Shown here piece after piece: positions 19,991 to 24,254 of a DNA stretch of 24,254 nt. Position 1 is the stretch's first letter. Every line of letters begins with the position of its first letter. Source of the stretch: Gymnopilus junonius (lineage: Eukaryota > Basidiomycota > Agaricomycetes > Agaricales > Galerinaceae); assembly GCA_015501075.1 (NCBI GenBank), contig JADNYJ010000472.1:1-24254 (forward strand). Direction: 5' to 3'. The position numbers and the translations under genes are program-made. The notes beneath the pieces are model-generated. The model was not told the DNA's origin. It was given only the letters and a program-made list of their open reading frames with translations, and did no database searches.

Positions 19991-20731
19991 TTAAAATCTG
20001 ACGTGCTTAACAAGATAAGATAAGACCTCCTGTAGCTGATGATAATGCTGGGTATAACCTAACATTGAAGAAGAACGACATCTTATAAAGGTTTCACTAA
20101 ATGTAATGCGACTCACCCCTTCTATCACAGCAGGAAGTCCCATACTTTCCCTCTGTGCATTTTTCTCATTAAACACACCAACAGCATCAGCCACAAGGTG
20201 ACCATGTGCATCTCTGCCAGAGGGTCCTGGATCCCCGTTTTCCAACCTCCTTTCCACATGCACAACCAGAACAATCAAAGACACACACATCAGTTATGGC
20301 CAGTTGATTTTTGCCACAAATGAGGAGTGGTATGTCCACCTGTGTGCATGCCACTTGTTCTCCATCAGCATACATCAGAGTCTTGAATAGCTCAACAACA
20401 AAATCCACCACAGCAGGTTCACCCTTTTCTGGGATCGTGGCAAGATCAAGGTAGGTGATAAGCTCCCCATAGAGATCCCATTGCATAGCACCAGCATTGA
20501 GATTGGTTAACAGCTCTTGGTCTACCGAGGGTTGTGGTAGCTCCTGCAGTGGCAAGAACAGTCGAAACCATAATTAGGGTGCTTCAGAAGGCTCAAGAGG
20601 AACTGGTCCTCACCTACCATTAAGCCAAAGAATGGAAGGGCATCTACTTGATTGAGGGTGATGTGATATGAGTCCAGGTCATACAGAGTCCAGTCACTGC
20701 TTGATTTGGTGGAGCAATTGAGGTTGGCCAT
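19985..20731 (-). pseudogene. Decayed gene of a repeated agaricomycete family (possible nuclease-like domain)
   Basis: Two well defined exons, 20731-20618 (MANLNCSTKSSSDWTLYDLD, YHITLNQVDALPFFGL) and 20543 onward (ELPQPSVDQELLTNL, ITYLDLATIPEKGEPAVVDF, DIPLLICGKN, DVCVFDCS), with a GT-AG intron. Near 20265 the frame breaks. It resumes as RLENGDPGPSGRDAHGHLVA and VFNEKNAQRES up to donor GTGAGT at 20116, and then fades. From memory this belongs to a high-copy, unnamed agaricomycete protein family whose intact members carry a QEDKR-like motif after the DVC..D strand, which would suit a PD-(D/E)XK nuclease fold. Here the equivalent reads HVERR, so the Lys is lost as well. The C-terminal part is missing. 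Probably mobile-element-associated and inactive. Confidence 0.55.
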
Positions 20732-20849
20732 GATGATAGTAAGGCTCAAAAGGTAGAAAATGACATAATAATTAATGAGGTAGGATCGATGAGTGCAGCT
20801 CCATTTGAGACTTTTCTCTATCTGAGAATGGGGCACACTTCAATTGAGT

Positions 20850-23800
20850 GAAGCCAAAATTGATGTCGACATGCAATGAACAGCACTTGGATCTATTAAG
20901 CAACAGAAGGAGGGAAAGGAATGTTCTAAACATGCCCCTGTTGTTCCTTCTTATCTGCCTTTTGTTGAACAAAGGCCAGAATCCTTGAATTATACACCAG
21001 TTCTGGAATGAGTATCTGTTCCAAACTATTCTCATGTGCCTACTAGGGTGCCCAGCTCTATTCCTATGCAAGCAGGACATGTGGACACTTATATAACCAC
21101 TCATCCTGATGCTCATATTGATCCTAAATCTTATTTGGGTATTATCTTGCATAAGGTGGGCAATAAATCCTTGGATGGAGATGTTCTCCTTCACTGAGTG
21201 ATTCTTCCAGGCCGAGTTCAGGTTCAGACTCAGATTCTGGCTCAGAAAATTTGACTTTGAAGTCCAAGTGCCATAAGCGCAAGTCTAAGAAGTCAAAATG
21301 GTCTTGACATCACTCAATGAGGGCATTTAAGCCCATGCTGTATGATGGAGCTGTAGATAGCTGAGTTTTCCACAGATTTGTTAAAGAAGGTGAAGCTTAT
21401 ATTTATGACAGTCATATCATATCTGAGCACCATGCCTTTGCTCTGTCTCATTTCCTTAAAGGGTGTGCCTATGATTTTTATATTCAGAAGGTCACTTCAG
21501 ATGAGGAAAATTGGACCTTACAAGATTTTTTCAAGGAACTCTATAATTATTGTTTCCCTTTGAATTATCAATTGGATATCCTTGATAAGCTAGATCGGGC
21601 TCATCAACAAGACCGATCTGTCAGTGAATTTGTCCATGAGCTTACCGAATTGTTCAATATGATTGGAACAGTTAGTGAATGTGACAAAGTCATTAAATTT
21701 TGGCAAGGTTGCAATGATGTCATTCAGCAGGGACTGTGGAAGTCTGTAGGATATCATCCTAATTCGTCATCCTGGACTGATGTTGTTAACCATGCTGAGA
21801 TTATTGAAATCTCTGAGAATGTTGTTAAATCTGAGATAAGCACTCACATCACAGTGCCAGACCTGGTCCAGCTTCTGTAATTAATGCTGCTAACTCACAT
21901 TCTCCAAACTTTAACTGCCAAGAACAGTCTCGAGGTGGAAGTTCTACACTGTTCAATCAGTTTAATACATCCTCACAGTCTGGTACTCCTGGAAATAATT
22001 CCAAGGACAACTGATCCTCCTCCAATCACAACAATTCCAACTGATCTTCATTTAACTGAGACAGATCAAAATCACAACCTTTGTGGCTGGTTCATCTAAA
22101 CCTAGTCAGCCAAGGGTTCAATTAACTGAGCAAGAACAAGCTTGCCAAAAGAATGAGGGCCTTTGTTACCATTGCAGCTCAAAGGACCACATTAGCCAGA
22201 ATTGTCCTTGCAGCAGTTCCATGCCTCACAAAGGAGATAAGCCTCCAGGCATGTCATCCTTCCATGGAATTAGGTGCCATTGCAGATGGGCCTGATGATG
22301 AAGTCGAGGTGTTGGATAGCCTGCCACTTGGCTCCATTGACTTTATTCATCTGGAATTGAATGAGGAATTAAAATTCAAAAACTCGGACATCCTAGTTGG
22401 ATACATGAACCTGGTTGGTATCCTAGGAATCGTCTTGGAGATTGCTATGCCATGATGGCTAAGCACATCTTGTCCAACTATGGACCTTATCCAGGTGATA
22501 ATCATTATGATAATGCCTTTCTTATGCCATCTAGTAGTCACTTTACTGTTAAGCACTGGCAAACAAAGGTCAAATGGGGATTTATTACATACACGATTTT
22601 TTGACTGACTTCATAATATTCCTAAAACCTTGCTTGAAAATCCTAAGTTTGATTTGCAAGGTTGGTATGCAAAAGAGGGCGAAGGTCTTCAATCTGAGGA
22701 AACCTCATCTTCCATGGTGTGCCTTTGGAAGGCCACTGCTTTCCATTCCTGTTGAGCTTCTTCAGGAAGGTATTGATTCGAATTACCCTTCAATAAATCC
22801 TTTCAGTGACCCAGATGATCACTTTGACCTGCAGGAATCCTGGAAGCAAAAGATGTCATATACATTATTGACTAAGACTTACATTTGCGAACTCCAATTA
22901 GTCAAAGAATTTTGGAGAGCCCAGCTCTTGATTTGGTGGCCTGGTATCACAACTGCTTGGAAGAATGACTTCTATAACAAGCAATATTGGGAGGCCTCTC
23001 AAACACAAGGAGCCCCAATTGACTATCAGGGTTATTATCAAATTCAACTCACAAATGTGGTTGATGTGAGCTCAGATTCTGATGCTGCTTCAGGCAAAGA
23101 AGCTGCTCTTCCATTGAGGGTACTCAATCTATTCTGGAAGAGTTAGTGCCTATTGAACCAGTGGTTTTTAATGAACCCTTACCTGAGTTTGATACTGAAG
23201 GATCTGAATTTTCTGACTTGAGCTATTTAACTGAGTTGGCAGAATTCTCAGATGTCCTACCTCCTCGAATGGAGCTAGAACCATCTGAAACTGACACTGA
23301 TGAGCCTTCCTATATTACCTCAGAAGAGCCAGAGTGTCACTGCAAAGAAAATCCTTCTCACAACTTACAATCCTGTCAAGAAGTTGTTGAGCCAGATAAT
23401 CAGTCCAAATTCAGCTATGCTGACATTGACTTCTCTCTTTTGTCTGCTCATTATGGGCAAGATGAAGACCTTGAAAGTTTGTCAGAACCTGGCATTATGC
23501 AGAAGAATATCCTTACCTTGGAGAATTACATCTCAAGGATGGAGATTCTGGACCTAGCCATGGCATCATTGGTGACCCAATTAAGCGCCACCTTGCAGCT
23601 GTATTGACTCAATGTCAGCAATACCCTGGCGACATGTCAAACAAATGAGAAATACTTCTTGGAATTCTTCAACTACCCCTCATTTTGCTATCTCAGATCA
23701 TAATGAATGGGATATGTATACAGTTTATGATCACATGTGAGGCTTTGAGTGCTATATTCATGTTGCATGTCTTTGCTATGATATGTTTGCTGTTGGTAGA

Positions 23801-24254
23801 TGGTACACCAAGCAATGTGCTCATGAAGCTGGTGCTCAGTGGCCTAGTGAAATGGCTACTGAGTGGGCTAAACAACATCCTCTTCATGAGCTTATTATGG
23901 GAAATCTGATTGGAGATACCATTGAATATAACCTTGAGTGCAGTGCTCCATTTCTTAATGAGTCAGCTGCAGCTATGTTCAACTTGCACAAACATTTTCA
24001 TGTTGAGCTGGACATTTCGACATGCAGAACTTCTACATTTGGGATGAATACCAAAAAGTCGTATCTATTCTACCTAGAAGTGCTGTTGAAGATGTGAATT
24101 TCAATGTTGCTGCCTGGTACAAATTTCAGTTAGCATCTTTTGAAGCTGAGAATGCTGAAAATGATGCAGCTTCCACTCACTCTCTACCTGATCTTGCTTC
24201 AGTTTCTGCTGATGAAGACACTTGGAGTCATTTTTCCCTTGGTTTCTGACCTGA
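20850..24254 (+). mobile_element. Decayed gag-like polyprotein of a Ty3/Gypsy-type retroelement
   Basis: A single ancient reading can be followed across several frames. N-terminal part about 20850-21186 (CSKHAPVVPSYLPFVEQRPE, MQAGHVDTYITTHPDAHIDP) with stops; a Ser/Asp-rich then Lys-rich stretch; then the gag core from ATG 21317 (YDGAVDS, VFHRFVKEGEAYIYDS, LSHFLKGCAYDFYIQKV, FKELYNYCFPLNYQLD, LDKLDRAHQQDRSVSEFVHE) to about 21850, with a nonsense TGA at 21362-21364. Further frame changes near 21850 and 22430 lead to the zinc knuckle, to DCYAMMAKHILSNYGPYPGD, and to a long acidic C-terminal region ending at about 24249. No reverse transcriptase, integrase or LTR is seen in the window; they may lie further right. 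Several stops and shifts make it clearly dead. Confidence 0.7.
22164..22205 (+). other. CCHC zinc knuckle of the gag remnant
   Basis: CYHCSSKDHISQNC fits the retroviral-type spacing C-X2-C-X4-H-X4-C exactly. It is the nucleic-acid-binding nucleocapsid motif typical of Gypsy and Copia gag proteins and supports the retroelement call. Confidence 0.8.

Noticed and set aside
20772..21194. 140-codon minus-strand ORF
   Set aside because: It is the reverse of the gag N-terminal remnant, which has clear protein similarity on the plus strand.
1..24254. tRNA, rRNA, CRISPR or bacterial operon features
   Set aside because: No cloverleaf with B-box, no rRNA segments, no regularly spaced repeats, and pervasive spliceosomal introns.

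Overview
The window reads as nuclear DNA of a basidiomycete fungus, most likely an agaricomycete. Genes are split by many short GT-AG introns of about 50-60 nt, TATA boxes sit close to start codons, and pyrimidine-rich leaders occur. The gene content (MFS transporter with many exons, C2 protein, F-box/LRR protein, decayed Gypsy-type gag with a zinc knuckle) fits that group. No bacterial features, tRNA, rRNA or CRISPR array were seen.

Layout. 1-1766 (-): MFS drug/solute transporter, cut by the left edge. 2076-3677 (+): C2-domain protein. 4472-5732 (+): F-box protein. 5885-9150: gene-poor, with one recognisable minus-strand coding remnant, a pyrimidine-rich tract and a weak small ORF. 9151-19264: a cluster of two gene families that I do not recognise as characterised, called here family A and family B. 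A1 (-) 9151-10765; A2 (+) 12738-14186; B1 (-) 15149-16169; and an A3-B2 fusion (-) 16566-19264. A2 is bracketed by two inverted copies of a repeat of about 260-330 bp. 19500-24254: transposon-rich DNA with a decayed minus-strand gene of a repeated agaricomycete family and, divergent from it, a long frameshifted gag-like polyprotein.

Main result. Hand-splicing shows that A3 and B2 form one transcription unit. Where A1 and A2 stop right after the C-terminal residues QRL, A3 reads through about 10 linker residues into a complete B domain, whose internal intron positions match those of free-standing B1. Families A and B are therefore linked twice, by clustering and by fusion, and may act as one two-part protein system. 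A function cannot be named from sequence alone. All three A paralogues share a five-exon plan with a 22-nt second exon.

Quality note. The MFS gene, the C2 gene, A1 and A3 carry apparent one-base indels inside otherwise well conserved reading frames, often in compensating pairs, while A2, B1 and the B2 half are clean. This is either recent decay or uncorrected assembly error, and it decides whether those genes are functional.
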